Below are positions 22,046-29,901 of a stretch of DNA of 49,907 bases, piece by piece. The stretch spans positions 1 to 49,907 of the IMG/VR virus record IMGVR_UViG_3300009481_003721. One strand, 5' to 3'. Made by a program: the position numbers and the translations under genes. Every line of letters begins with the position of its first letter. The first letter of the stretch is position 1. The notes under the pieces were generated by a model. It saw nothing but the letters and a program-made list of their open reading frames with translations. It searched no databases and was not told where the DNA came from. This DNA is from a virus.

Positions 22046-22485
22046 ACGACTCGCTGAAGAAGATTATTGTAGATTGTGACGGCGTCATTGCTGGCAAGGA
22101 CCACGGGGGAGACTACGCACTAGCCCCACCACTTGTTCACGGCATCGAACAGGTCAACAAGCTCTATGATCTGGGATACGAAATAATTTTATATACCGCA
22201 CGGTACGGAGATAGGGAAAATGGCAATATCCACATGCAATACCAACGCGGCTATCAAGAGTGGTTGATATGGCTAGACAAGAATGGAGTTAAGTACCACA
22301 AAGCGTTTATGGGTAAACCGGCAGGAGTTCTTTATATAGATGACAAGGCCGCTAGAGTTAGAGGCAACGATACAGCCGGATGGCAAGAGGTGTGGAAAGA
22401 AGTGGAAGACCTCAAAGGTAAAGACAAATACGGAAACCATTTCACCGACGAACAACTGAATTACTGGGAGGGGTTCCTCGGATAG
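22042..22485 (+). CDS. HAD-family phosphatase, sugar-phosphate type
   Basis: A 147-residue HAD protein. KIIVDCDGVIAG (motif I, first Asp about residue 11), IILYTARYGDRENGN (motif II), and KPAGVLYIDDKAARV with the motif III/IV Lys and Asp pair. Short versions with this LYTAR and KPxxxxYIDD pattern occur in capsule and nucleotide-sugar loci. The substrate is unknown. It lies between the two DUF1501 genes. Confidence 0.78.
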   Translation: MNDSLKKIIVDCDGVIAGKDHGGDYALAPPLVHGIEQVNKLYDLGYEIILYTARYGDRENGNIHMQYQRGYQEWLIWLDKNGVKYHKAFMGKPAGVLYIDDKAARVRGNDTAGWQEVWKEVEDLKGKDKYGNHFTDEQLNYWEGFLG

Positions 22486-22527
22486 AATAATATTCGAGTT
22501 CACAAACCATCATTTAAGGGTAAACAA

Positions 22528-23811
22528 ATGTTAACTTTATCTCGTAGAAGCTTTCTTTCGGTGGGCGGATTCGGCCTCCTCTCAATGCCGGAGATCTTGC
22601 AGGCCCAAAACCAAAGCGGTACGTCACATAAAGCTGTAATCAATATTTTTCTGGGAGGAGGGCCTCCCCATCAGGATATGTGGGATATCAAGACTAAGGC
22701 TCCTTCAGAGATAAGAGGGCCATTCAAACCTATTTCTACGCCTATCGCGGGCATCCAAATAGGAGAATGTTTTCCCAAGATCGCCTCTATGTTTGATAAG
22801 TTTACCGCAATTCGTTCTGTCATAGGATCTGATGGTAGCCACGATGGCCATCAGTGTGTGACCGGATGGAGTCGCAAAGAGATGGTTTCTGGAACCACTT
22901 ATCCAGCCATTGGTGCATGTGCCTCCAAAATCTTAGGAGTTGTAGATCCATCTGTTCCTGTGGCTGTTGGTCTTGCCGAGCCAACACAACATAACCCGTG
23001 GTCTGAGTCTGGTGGAGCTGGCTACTTGGGAGATACTCACAAGCCGTTCAAACCCAACGGGGAAATGATGAATGACTTAAAACTTAACCTAGATGTAGAC
23101 AGATTCCAAAGCCGGAAAGAACTTCTCTCTGGCTTTGCCAAGATTAGCGACAGGATAGATAGAGCCATCAATGTTGACACTTTCACAGAAGAAGCGTTTG
23201 GCGTTCTTACGTCCAGTTCTTTGGTGGACGCTCTTGATCTATCAAAGGAAGATCCAAAAATAAGAGAGAGATACGGAGACGGAAAACCTTTTAAGTTCCA
23301 GTACGATGGAGCACCAACCGTCAATGAGCATGTACTCATGGCCCGAAGGTTGGTCGAGGCCGGTGCCCGTTCTGTTACCCTGTCCTACGGTCGATGGGAC
23401 AGTCATGGGGCTAACTTCGACTTGGTTAGAGATCATGGTGCAAAGCTAGACCAGTGCGTATCTGCCTTAGTTGAGGATCTTGATGAGAGAGGTATGCTTC
23501 AGGATGTTATGGTTGTTGTTTGGGGTGAATTCGGTCGCACACCAAAGATCAACAAGGGTGGAGGCCGAGATCACTGGCCACAGGTTTCGGGTGCCCTCTT
23601 AGCTGGTGGAGGATTTCGTCACGGGCAAGTAATTGGCTCAACAACCAGATTGGGAGAAGTTCCAGAGTCGCGGCCCGTTCACATCCAAGAAATTTGTGCG
23701 ACCATGTACAGAGGCTTAGGTATCGACACCATGTCAACCACACTTCTGGACAGAACCGGTAGACCTCAATATCTCCTAGACCACAGAGAACCCCTCAAGG
23801 AGTTGGTATAA
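22528..23811 (+). CDS. Tat-exported DUF1501 protein 2
   Basis: A 427-residue DUF1501 protein with a Tat signal (LSRRSFLSVGGFGLLSM) and AQA-like cleavage region. Blocks are INIFLGGGPPHQDMWDIK (closer to the family metal loop than copy 1), GSHDGHQCVTGW, GRWDSHGANFDLV, VVWGEFGRTPKIN and GGGRDHWPQVSGALLAGG. It is as full length as host members. It is only distantly similar to copy 1, so the two were probably acquired separately or diverged long ago. It shares a base with the next gene. Confidence 0.9.
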   Translation: MLTLSRRSFLSVGGFGLLSMPEILQAQNQSGTSHKAVINIFLGGGPPHQDMWDIKTKAPSEIRGPFKPISTPIAGIQIGECFPKIASMFDKFTAIRSVIGSDGSHDGHQCVTGWSRKEMVSGTTYPAIGACASKILGVVDPSVPVAVGLAEPTQHNPWSESGGAGYLGDTHKPFKPNGEMMNDLKLNLDVDRFQSRKELLSGFAKISDRIDRAINVDTFTEEAFGVLTSSSLVDALDLSKEDPKIRERYGDGKPFKFQYDGAPTVNEHVLMARRLVEAGARSVTLSYGRWDSHGANFDLVRDHGAKLDQCVSALVEDLDERGMLQDVMVVVWGEFGRTPKINKGGGRDHWPQVSGALLAGGGFRHGQVIGSTTRLGEVPESRPVHIQEICATMYRGLGIDTMSTTLLDRTGRPQYLLDHREPLKELV

Positions 23812-24188
23812 TGAAATACTTCGCAGCTTTACTATTTTTAATTTTCGTAGCACCTTCCGCTTCCGCACAGGGGCCAGCAAGAAGAATAATAAAACCGTCG
23901 ACTGCTCCCAGACCCTTGATGAACAGACAGGGGATTGGAAAACAGGAATGGCAAAATCCCCGTCCTCAAAGCCAAATTAGGCAATATGTGCATCCATTTT
24001 ATTCTCCCTCCGTAGAAACTAGGTTTCATCCAAACTATGGGTTCTATAGAGTATACAGACCGCCAGTGATTAACCACTACTACGGCCCTCCTGTTATTGT
24101 ATATCCTCGGTCACCCAGAGAGTATAACAACCACTCTCCCTTTTATCCATCTCCGTTTCAAGGGTTTTTCTTTCAGTTCAGATTTTAA
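23811..24188 (+). CDS. Exported Pro/Tyr/Arg-rich protein
   Basis: A 125-residue protein with a clean signal peptide (MKYFAALLFLIFVAPSASAQ). The mature part is rich in Pro, Tyr, Arg and Asn (YGFYRVYRPPVINHYYGPPV), and ends in aromatic FFFQFRF, like an outer-membrane-related terminus. It is probably disordered and surface-located. Its start shares one base with the stop of DUF1501 protein 2. No family is known. Confidence 0.6.
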   Translation: MKYFAALLFLIFVAPSASAQGPARRIIKPSTAPRPLMNRQGIGKQEWQNPRPQSQIRQYVHPFYSPSVETRFHPNYGFYRVYRPPVINHYYGPPVIVYPRSPREYNNHSPFYPSPFQGFFFQFRF

Positions 24189-24212
24189 GACGTTTTAAAA
24201 AGGAGGAGCAAC

Positions 24213-24980
24213 ATGCCCCTACCAACAAGAAATGAAGATGAAAGCAGAGAAAATTTCATATCTAGATGCATGTCTAGTGACAAAATCAAGAAAGAGTTTC
24301 CAGACCAGTCTCAAAGGGTAGCTGTCTGCACGTCTCAGGCTATGGACGGTCTGTCAAGCATGTCCGCCGCAGATTTCAAGTATAATGTAAACGAGCTTGG
24401 TTATACCGAGGCTTTAAACGAAGACAACTTCTACGTTCCCTCTGAAGATGAGTATGTTGATTTTGAAGACGACCCAGAAGAGTGGGATATATCTGTAGCC
24501 AAGCCGGGATTATGGGAAAATATCCGCAAGAAAAAAGAGCGAGAGGGAGACGACTACAAGCCAGCAAAACGAGGAGACCCCGACCGCCCCGACCCAAAAT
24601 CTTGGAAGAAGGCACAAAAACCCAAGACCAAAGCTGGCTACAAATACCAAGACCCAAAGACTGGAGAGATATTTGAGTTTGTTAGAAAAGGAGTCTATAC
24701 AAAGAATGGAAGAACTTTAATACCCGCATACTCAGCAGAGTATCAGGGCAGAAAGGTAACTCTAAACAAGCCATTCAGAACCCCCGATGGGCCAAAAAAG
24801 TTTGCTGTATATACAAAAAATCAATCAGGAAAGGTCGTTATAGTTCGGTTTGGTGATCCAAACATGGAGATCAAAAAGGATAACCCAAAAAGAAGGAAAA
24901 GTTTTAGAGCGAGACATAAGTGCGACACGGCCCCCGGTCCTAAGTGGAAAGCACGATATTGGTCTTGTAGAATGTGGTAA
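24213..24980 (+). CDS. Phage capsid/assembly-associated-type basic protein
   Basis: A 255-residue protein. The start (RCMSSDKIKKEFPDQSQRVA then VCTSQ) and the end (RFGDPNMEIKKDNPKRRKSF then a CDT-CRMW Cys pair) match elements I associate with marine phage head-assembly proteins and scaffolds. The middle has a Lys/Pro/Asp stretch. GGAGGAG lies eight bases before the ATG. It is most likely a virion or assembly protein; the exact role is not shown. Confidence 0.55.
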   Translation: MPLPTRNEDESRENFISRCMSSDKIKKEFPDQSQRVAVCTSQAMDGLSSMSAADFKYNVNELGYTEALNEDNFYVPSEDEYVDFEDDPEEWDISVAKPGLWENIRKKKEREGDDYKPAKRGDPDRPDPKSWKKAQKPKTKAGYKYQDPKTGEIFEFVRKGVYTKNGRTLIPAYSAEYQGRKVTLNKPFRTPDGPKKFAVYTKNQSGKVVIVRFGDPNMEIKKDNPKRRKSFRARHKCDTAPGPKWKARYWSCRMW

Positions 24981-25063
24981 GGAAAAAATGGTAGAGTCTT
25001 GATTCCGGTCATGGCTACCGAAACAAGCGAAGAAAGTACACAACAACCTAAAAGGAGAAACAC

Positions 25064-25483
25064 ATGAATCGACGAAAAGCACTGTTAGCGGCAGCCTCTT
25101 TTTTGGCTATTCCGGCCCTATTAATGGCGGCCCCACGCTCAAAGGGCGTTGAACCATCTTGTAAAGACTGCGAAAAATGCGGCCCAGAGTGTCGTTGTGA
25201 TTGCAGGGATGGATGTAAGTGTAGGGAAGGGTGTTGCTCAAGATCCAAACAAAGGGCACGCTCTCACAGCCGGTCACGACATCACGATTACCCGAGGTGG
25301 CGTTCCCACTGGCGAAGACACTTGCAGCGTGGTCATCACAGACATCACCGTGGCCATAGACATTGCTGCGACCATAGACACCGCTGCGATCACGGTCATC
25401 GTTGTCACCATCGACACGATAACCATCATCGTGGCCACGGTCATCATGGTCATCACAACCCCCATCACCGAGGTAGATCCTAG
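25064..25483 (+). CDS. Exported Cys- and His-rich metal-binding protein
   Basis: A 139-residue protein. The N-terminal RRKALLAAASFLAIPALLMA is a signal segment. Next comes a metallothionein-like block with about 12 Cys in some 30 residues (CRCDCRDGCKCREGCC core), then about 75 residues dominated by His and Arg with a few Cys (HHRHHRGHRHCC and similar). AAAAGGAG precedes the ATG. Zn, Cu or Ni binding outside the cytoplasm is likely. Two other frames over the His region are also open because of the CAT/CAC repeat, but they lack a start context. Confidence 0.65.
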   Translation: MNRRKALLAAASFLAIPALLMAAPRSKGVEPSCKDCEKCGPECRCDCRDGCKCREGCCSRSKQRARSHSRSRHHDYPRWRSHWRRHLQRGHHRHHRGHRHCCDHRHRCDHGHRCHHRHDNHHRGHGHHGHHNPHHRGRS

Positions 25484-25544
25484 ACATTTGTTGTGCAAAA
25501 CACATTAGACAATTCTATAATCTACTGACAGTTTTTCTCACACA

Positions 25545-25580
25545 CCGTTTTCTGTCTATCAAAAAAACGGGTATTTTCAT
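25545..25580 (+). terminator. Possible terminator before the GT-B gene
   Basis: CCGTTTT (25545-25551) can pair with AAAACGG (25564-25570), followed by GTATTTTCATTTT. The T-run is interrupted, so efficiency is uncertain. Confidence 0.35.
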
Positions 25581-25595
25581 TTTGGAGCTATAGAA

Positions 25596-26672
25596 TTGCT
25601 TAATTTCATTGCACCTATCAATAACTTAGGATATGGGGTAGCTGGATATAATATATTTAAAAGTTTATTAAAGGTTAATCCATCCGTTGCCCTGTATCCT
25701 ATTTCCAGACCAGAGTTTGTTGACGAATATATTGAACGGGGGCTAAAAAATAGATACCGCACCTTTGTTGACAAGGACGGCAAAGTTGGAGACTGCCCAT
25801 CTGTTAAGATGTGGCATCAAAACGATCTATATCTTCACGTAGGCAGAGGGGAACATGTTGGATTCCCTATTTTTGAACTGACAGAATTTGACGAAGAAGA
25901 AAAATTAAGCCTCAAGCACTGCAACAGAATATTTGTGTGCTCGAAGTGGGCAAAGGAGGTTGTGCTCAGTCAGGTTAAGTTTCATCACGAACGAGTTCAC
26001 GTTGTTCCGCTGGGCGTGGATACTGAGATATTCAAGCCCGCCAAGTCCGTTAGAAAGCCCACAATTTTTTTAAACTGCGGAAAATGGGAAAAACGCAAAG
26101 GCCACGACATACTGATAGAGTGCTTCAACAGGGCGTTTGCACACAACGACAATGTTGAACTATGGATGATGTGCGAGAATCCCTTTATAGGACAGGGAAA
26201 TCAGGGGTGGGTTGATCTATACAAAAACTCCCCACTAGGGGGTAAGATTAGGATAATTCCAAGACAGCCAACCCAAAAAGATGTGTATAACATCATGAGC
26301 CAAGCGGACTGCGGAGTGTTTCCCACGAGAGCAGAAGGTTGGAACTTAGAATTGCTGGAGATGATGGCCTGCGGAAAAACTGTTATAGCCACAAATTACT
26401 CAGCTCACACTGAATTTTGTAGCCAAGACAACTCTTTACTAATAGATATAGAAAGTTTAGAAACAGCTCAAGACGGAATTTTCTTTTCCGGTTCACATGG
26501 AGAGTGGGCTAGCTTTTCAGAATCCAGCAAAGAACAGTTGATCGAACACATGAGAAAAGTTCATTCCCTCAAGAGTTCTGATCCTAATAGTTTATCGAAT
26601 CCTAATGGTATTGTCACAGCTAATAAATTTACTTGGCATAACTCAGCTAAGGAGTTGTTAAATGGACTCTAA
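25596..26672 (+). CDS. GT-B-fold glycosyltransferase, family 4-like
   Basis: A 358-residue group-1 glycosyltransferase starting at TTG 25596, nine bases after GGAG. N-terminal acceptor domain: INNLGYGVAGYNI. Linker: RIFVCSKWAKEVV, VHVVPLGVDTEIF. Donor domain: IFLNCGKWEKRKGHDILIE and FPTRAEGWNLELLEMMACG with the E-x7-E nucleotide-sugar motif. It could decorate virion proteins or a host glycan. It overlaps the protease gene by 11 bases. Confidence 0.88.
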   Translation: MLNFIAPINNLGYGVAGYNIFKSLLKVNPSVALYPISRPEFVDEYIERGLKNRYRTFVDKDGKVGDCPSVKMWHQNDLYLHVGRGEHVGFPIFELTEFDEEEKLSLKHCNRIFVCSKWAKEVVLSQVKFHHERVHVVPLGVDTEIFKPAKSVRKPTIFLNCGKWEKRKGHDILIECFNRAFAHNDNVELWMMCENPFIGQGNQGWVDLYKNSPLGGKIRIIPRQPTQKDVYNIMSQADCGVFPTRAEGWNLELLEMMACGKTVIATNYSAHTEFCSQDNSLLIDIESLETAQDGIFFSGSHGEWASFSESSKEQLIEHMRKVHSLKSSDPNSLSNPNGIVTANKFTWHNSAKELLNGL

Positions 26673-27588
26673 CTTCAAAACGTCACGACAAATACTCAAC
26701 TACTACAAAGGAGGGTTTGTTGGGGCTATTTGCGACGAAGAAGATGTTAAGAAACTTATGGGCGAGCTACCCATGCCTGTCTTCGGTGCAGCAGCATATG
26801 ACTTGGCAGGCTCCGGCAAGGGAAAACTTAGCTTGCCATTCAAAAGCCTCTTGAGGTTTGATGCTGGGTTTGGCCCAGCAGAAAGGCAAACTACGGGAGA
26901 TTGCGTTTCTCATTCCACTAGAAACGCTGTGGATATCACTAGAGCAGTAGAAATTCATGTGGACGGAGAACGCGAGGAGTTCGTGGCCCGAGGTGCAACC
27001 GAGGGGATCTACCAGTTCAGGGGCCATAAGGGCCAAGGAATGAGCTGTAGCCGTGCTGCACGATATGTACATGAGACGGGCGGCCTTTTACTGAGAAAAG
27101 AATACGATGACATAGATCTTTCTGAGTATGATTCAAACTTGGGTGCCAAGTTCAAAATACCTGACAACATTTATGTCAACGAGGCACAAAAACATCAAGT
27201 AAAGACCATATCAAATATACGGACAGTAGACGAAGCTAGAGACGCCTTAGCTAACGGCTACGCCCTTTCCGTTTGTTCTGGATATGGATTTTCAAGTCGT
27301 CGAGACGGTGATGGAATCGCGAAAAAAAGTGGAAGTTGGAATCATGCTATGGCATGGATTGCTTGTGATGACACACGAGAAAGAAAAAATGAAACCCTGT
27401 TTCTGGTTCAAAATAGCTGGGGCGTCTGGAACTCTGGGCCAAAGGTCTTAGGACAACCCGAAGGTAGCTTTTGGATCAGAGAGAAAGACGCTAGAGGAAT
27501 GTTATCTGGCGGAGGAGCGTGGGTTTTTAGTAACGTAGACGGGTTCCCAGCACGAAAAGTCGATTGGACAATAGATGAGGTATTCTGA
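26662..27588 (+). CDS. Papain-like cysteine protease (C1 family)
   Basis: A 308-residue protein with the C1 catalytic layout: ERQTTGDCVSHSTRNAV (oxyanion Gln and Cys81), GSWNHAMAWIACD (His228) and FLVQNSWGVWNSGP (Asn251 in NSWG). There is no signal peptide or obvious propeptide; residues 1-70 may serve as one. Cytosolic or virion-packaged processing of phage proteins is plausible. C1 proteases are uncommon in phages but recur as virion-associated enzymes. Confidence 0.82.
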   Translation: MDSNFKTSRQILNYYKGGFVGAICDEEDVKKLMGELPMPVFGAAAYDLAGSGKGKLSLPFKSLLRFDAGFGPAERQTTGDCVSHSTRNAVDITRAVEIHVDGEREEFVARGATEGIYQFRGHKGQGMSCSRAARYVHETGGLLLRKEYDDIDLSEYDSNLGAKFKIPDNIYVNEAQKHQVKTISNIRTVDEARDALANGYALSVCSGYGFSSRRDGDGIAKKSGSWNHAMAWIACDDTRERKNETLFLVQNSWGVWNSGPKVLGQPEGSFWIREKDARGMLSGGGAWVFSNVDGFPARKVDWTIDEVF

Positions 27589-28040
27589 TGAATTTCAACT
27601 TTAAAACAAGACTGATAATCGGTATTGTCGCTATAGCGGGGGTGATTTCTCTCCAGATTCCCCGAGAAAAGATACAGAAAGACTTGACAAATGCCGATCT
27701 AGAGAGTATAATAACTACAGTCGAGGAAGCTTTCTCGCAAGCTGAAAAAAAGATCCTCGGCACAAAGCCCGACATCCCTGACGACAAACCACTAGTACCA
27801 GACCCAGATCCAGAAAAGTGCGTATGTAAGGGTACGGGAAAAATAACACAAGGAGACGGACACGTTACACCGTGTCCCTATCATGGAGAAAAAAGAGAGA
27901 AGTGTCAATGTGACACCAAGGACACTTATTGTGACTGCGACAATGTTCACGGATCTTGTAAGTGTGCTAAAAAACAAAACACAGCAACAAACACTTGGAG
28001 AAGCGGAGTTTTGTTTCCTCTTTTCCAAGGGTTCAGATGA
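27588..28040 (+). CDS. Membrane-anchored Cys-rich zinc-binding protein
   Basis: A 150-residue protein with an N-terminal membrane segment (LIIGIVAIAGVISLQI), an acidic helix, a PDIPDDKPLVPDPDP linker, then CVCKGTGKI...CPYHG (DnaJ-like CxxCxGxG half-site) and a CQCDTKDTYCDCDN...CKC cluster. It likely faces the periplasm and binds zinc. A perfect promoter lies inside it (27684). It shares one base with the previous stop. Confidence 0.6.
   Translation: MNFNFKTRLIIGIVAIAGVISLQIPREKIQKDLTNADLESIITTVEEAFSQAEKKILGTKPDIPDDKPLVPDPDPEKCVCKGTGKITQGDGHVTPCPYHGEKREKCQCDTKDTYCDCDNVHGSCKCAKKQNTATNTWRSGVLFPLFQGFR
27684..27712 (+). promoter_or_regulatory. Perfect sigma-70-type promoter inside a gene
   Basis: TTGACA (27684-27689), 17-base spacer, TATAAT (27707-27712), within the gene at 27588. 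It would feed the holin-like and small membrane genes downstream. Confidence 0.65.
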
Positions 28041-28053
28041 TCTAACTGTAACT

Positions 28054-28075
28054 AGGAACGGTCGTTCCTTTTCAT
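28054..28075 (+). terminator. Possible terminator
   Basis: AGGAAC (28054-28059) and GTTCCT (28064-28069) around GGTC, then TTTTCATTACTTTTTT. Position between two genes and the T-run fit a terminator; the stem is only 6 bp. Confidence 0.5.
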
Positions 28076-28097
28076 TACTTTTTTGGGAGATAATAGA

Positions 28098-28280
28098 ATG
28101 TTTATGGAAAAAGTGAAAGCTCTGCTTAAGTCACGACGCTTCTGGGTTTCCGCCGTTGGTTTGGTGGGTATCTGTTCGTCCGAGCTTTTGGGCATCGACT
28201 TGGATGTCGAGCAGGTTGTTGGTGTTGTTACTATTGTTGTAGCATGGGTAATCGGTGACAGTGTTCGTCCCACCGCTTAA
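28098..28280 (+). CDS. Holin-like small membrane protein
   Basis: A 60-residue protein with two membrane segments (WVSAVGLVGICSSELLGI and VVGVVTIVVAWVIGDSV) around a short acidic turn (DLDVEQ). A basic N terminus and SVRPT end fit small phage holin-like proteins I recall. GGGAG is eight bases before ATG 28098. Lysis function is not shown, and no classical endolysin gene is seen next to it. Confidence 0.55.
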   Translation: MFMEKVKALLKSRRFWVSAVGLVGICSSELLGIDLDVEQVVGVVTIVVAWVIGDSVRPTA

Positions 28281-28292
28281 CAAGGATTATCA

Positions 28293-28601
28293 ATGTTAGA
28301 CTTTTTCACTAACGTGCAACCGTTGCAACTGGTTTTGGTGGGGATTGGGCTGTTTTTGGTCTTTCCACACATTAGGGATATGTTCAAGAACAGGAACCCA
28401 AAAACTCCAGCAGACCGCTTAGTGCTCGATGATCCAGACCACAACCTAACGGAACTGGTCTGTCAATGGGAGTGCTTGAGTAATGCTTGTGAGCAATTGG
28501 GTCTGAAAGAAGCTTCCGCAAAACTAGAAGAGGTATTCCCCCTTCTTGCTAAAGGAAGAAAGAAACCCGTCCCGCCGGAGCCGGTTACAATCGAGGAGTA
28601 G
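28293..28601 (+). CDS. Membrane-anchored hypothetical protein
   Basis: A 102-residue protein with one N-terminal helix (LQLVLVGIGLFLVFPHI) and a soluble domain with two Cys and helices (ELVCQWECLSNACEQLGLKE). The C terminus is Pro/Lys/Glu-rich. It is part of a run of one-helix proteins between 27.6 and 29.2 kb, possibly a lysis or envelope complex. Confidence 0.55.
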   Translation: MLDFFTNVQPLQLVLVGIGLFLVFPHIRDMFKNRNPKTPADRLVLDDPDHNLTELVCQWECLSNACEQLGLKEASAKLEEVFPLLAKGRKKPVPPEPVTIEE

Positions 28602-28604
28602 ATT

Positions 28605-29060
28605 ATGTCGAAGAGAACTATTTTAGGCATAGTTGTCATCCTTGTGGGATTGTTTTTGCCGATGATTCAGGAAAGGATTCCTGACATCACCCCATCGCCA
28701 CAGCCTGATGACAATCCTTTAAGTATATCCAAACCTAGAGAAGAAATTTTAGAAAAGGTTTCAAGTCTTGCGGACTTGGTAACCGATAAAGAAGACAGGC
28801 TTAGACTATGTGTATTCAATAAGGTTTTTGCAGAAAGAGTCAAGGACTACGCTGCTGATGCACAACAGATTAATGACGTATACGCTGAAGCAGCAAAGAT
28901 CTTTTTTGGAGAAGCCTTGAAAGGAAAATACGAGGGTTACGGGACTGGTTTAGTCGTCTTGATGAAGGATTCTTTAGGCTCAGAAAACCACACCGTCACG
29001 AAGGAAGAGAAGGACAAGTTAAGTAGTAGTTTTAGTGGATTAGCGTGGTGTTTTTGGTAG
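28605..29060 (+). CDS. Membrane-anchored hypothetical protein
   Basis: A 151-residue protein with an N-terminal membrane segment (TILGIVVILVGLFLPMI), a Pro-rich spacer (ITPSPQPDDNP) and a helical C-terminal domain. Orientation outward is likely. No family is recognised. It sits three bases after the previous gene. Confidence 0.55.
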   Translation: MSKRTILGIVVILVGLFLPMIQERIPDITPSPQPDDNPLSISKPREEILEKVSSLADLVTDKEDRLRLCVFNKVFAERVKDYAADAQQINDVYAEAAKIFFGEALKGKYEGYGTGLVVLMKDSLGSENHTVTKEEKDKLSSSFSGLAWCFW

Positions 29061-29087
29061 CATACATAACTAGAAAGGGGGCTTAAC

Positions 29088-29228
29088 ATGCCATTATTTA
29101 ACGGTCCTATCGGGACATTTCTCAGAAAACACAGACTAGTAAGAAAGGTAGCCCTCTTGGGCGGTGCTCTTGTAGGAATATATTTCTTGGGTGCTTCTCA
29201 AGGTTGGTGGGAAAGATTTCTATTTTAA
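29088..29228 (+). CDS. 46-residue membrane protein
   Basis: ATG 29088, with AAGGGGGC upstream, encodes a basic N terminus (GTFLRKHRLVRK) and one membrane segment (VALLGGALVGIYFLGA) ending in WWERFLF. A positive-inside topology is clear. Function is unknown. Confidence 0.55.
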   Translation: MPLFNGPIGTFLRKHRLVRKVALLGGALVGIYFLGASQGWWERFLF

Positions 29229-29238
29229 TCGTATAGCC

Positions 29239-29276
29239 AGTCGGTTTGGGGGGACTCGTTCCCCCCGACACCGACT
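29239..29276 (+). other. Strong RNA hairpin between genes
   Basis: AGTCGGT (29239-29245) pairs with ACCGACT (29270-29276), and GGGGGG (29248-29253) with CCCCCC (29261-29266), around a 7-base loop. No T-run follows, so it is not a classical terminator. It could be an mRNA stability or processing element just before the next ribosome-binding site. Confidence 0.65.
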
Positions 29277-29294
29277 ATCAAGACAGGAGAAAAG

Positions 29295-29531
29295 ATGGAT
29301 ATTATTGATGTGACTCGAAGCTCTTTGAAGGCCACTTTGGAAGAATCGGCATTTGAACTGAACGCTGCCCTAGCGGCTCCCACAGACGAAGGAGCACGGC
29401 TTAGGTTTGCCAAGGCGTTGCAAAAATATTCTCATACAGTAGCACAATTGGACACCCTCTTTAAATTGCAGCAGCAGGTAGATGGGCCAAAAACTCCAGA
29501 ATCCCCAGCACAAGAACAACATGAAACTTAA
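29295..29531 (+). CDS. Small helical hypothetical protein
   Basis: A 78-residue Ala/Leu-rich helical protein (RSSLKATLEESAFELNAALA, HTVAQLDTLFKLQQQV) with a Pro/Gln tail. AGGAG is seven bases before the ATG. It overlaps the next gene by 11 bases. No family is recognised. Confidence 0.6.
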   Translation: MDIIDVTRSSLKATLEESAFELNAALAAPTDEGARLRFAKALQKYSHTVAQLDTLFKLQQQVDGPKTPESPAQEQHET

Positions 29532-29901
29532 ACTAACTTTCCTGATAATGCAGGCAGATAACAGATTTGATATAATGTCTCCCGACTTCCTGAAAGTGCT
29601 GGTAGACGAGAACGATAATCTTCCTAGCACATATGTTTCCACTAAAAGCATAGAGGAAACTGTGCAGCAGTTATACAGTAAAGTCTCGTGTCTAGATTGC
29701 CATTGGGCTTCCCCCATATTGTCTGATCTAAGGCACGAGGCAGGCTCGACCGAATGTGAGGCTCTATATAGAGTCTTGGTCCCAGAAGGAACCGTTGGAC
29801 CAAAAAAAGGTAAGTTAATAGAACCCCATCTTCTTGAATTGGAGGATTTTTATGTCAGAGGAATCATCGAATCGCCCAGATCAGTTTCCCAACAATTCTG
29901 A
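29521..29901 (+). CDS. Nudix-fold-like protein without a Nudix box
   Basis: A 126-residue protein whose order of strands (FLKVLVDENDNLPSTYV, SIEETVQQLYSKV, SPILSDLRHEAGS, ALYRVLVPEG) follows Nudix-like phage proteins, but the GX5EX7REUXEEXGU catalytic box is absent. It may bind nucleotides without hydrolysing them, or the likeness may be structural only. ATG 29521 overlaps the preceding gene; its 3' end overlaps the next by 50 bases. Confidence 0.45.
   Translation: MKLKLTFLIMQADNRFDIMSPDFLKVLVDENDNLPSTYVSTKSIEETVQQLYSKVSCLDCHWASPILSDLRHEAGSTECEALYRVLVPEGTVGPKKGKLIEPHLLELEDFYVRGIIESPRSVSQQF

Noticed and set aside
25011-25067. 18-codon frame before the His-rich gene (MATETSEESTQQPKRRNT)
   Set aside because: It overlaps the next start by ATGA but has no ribosome-binding site or other support; too short to call.
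25149-25508. Ile/Thr/Val-rich frame and minus-strand frames over the His-rich gene
   Set aside because: CAT/CAC repeats keep several frames open; only the frame from 25064 has a signal peptide and a good ribosome-binding site.
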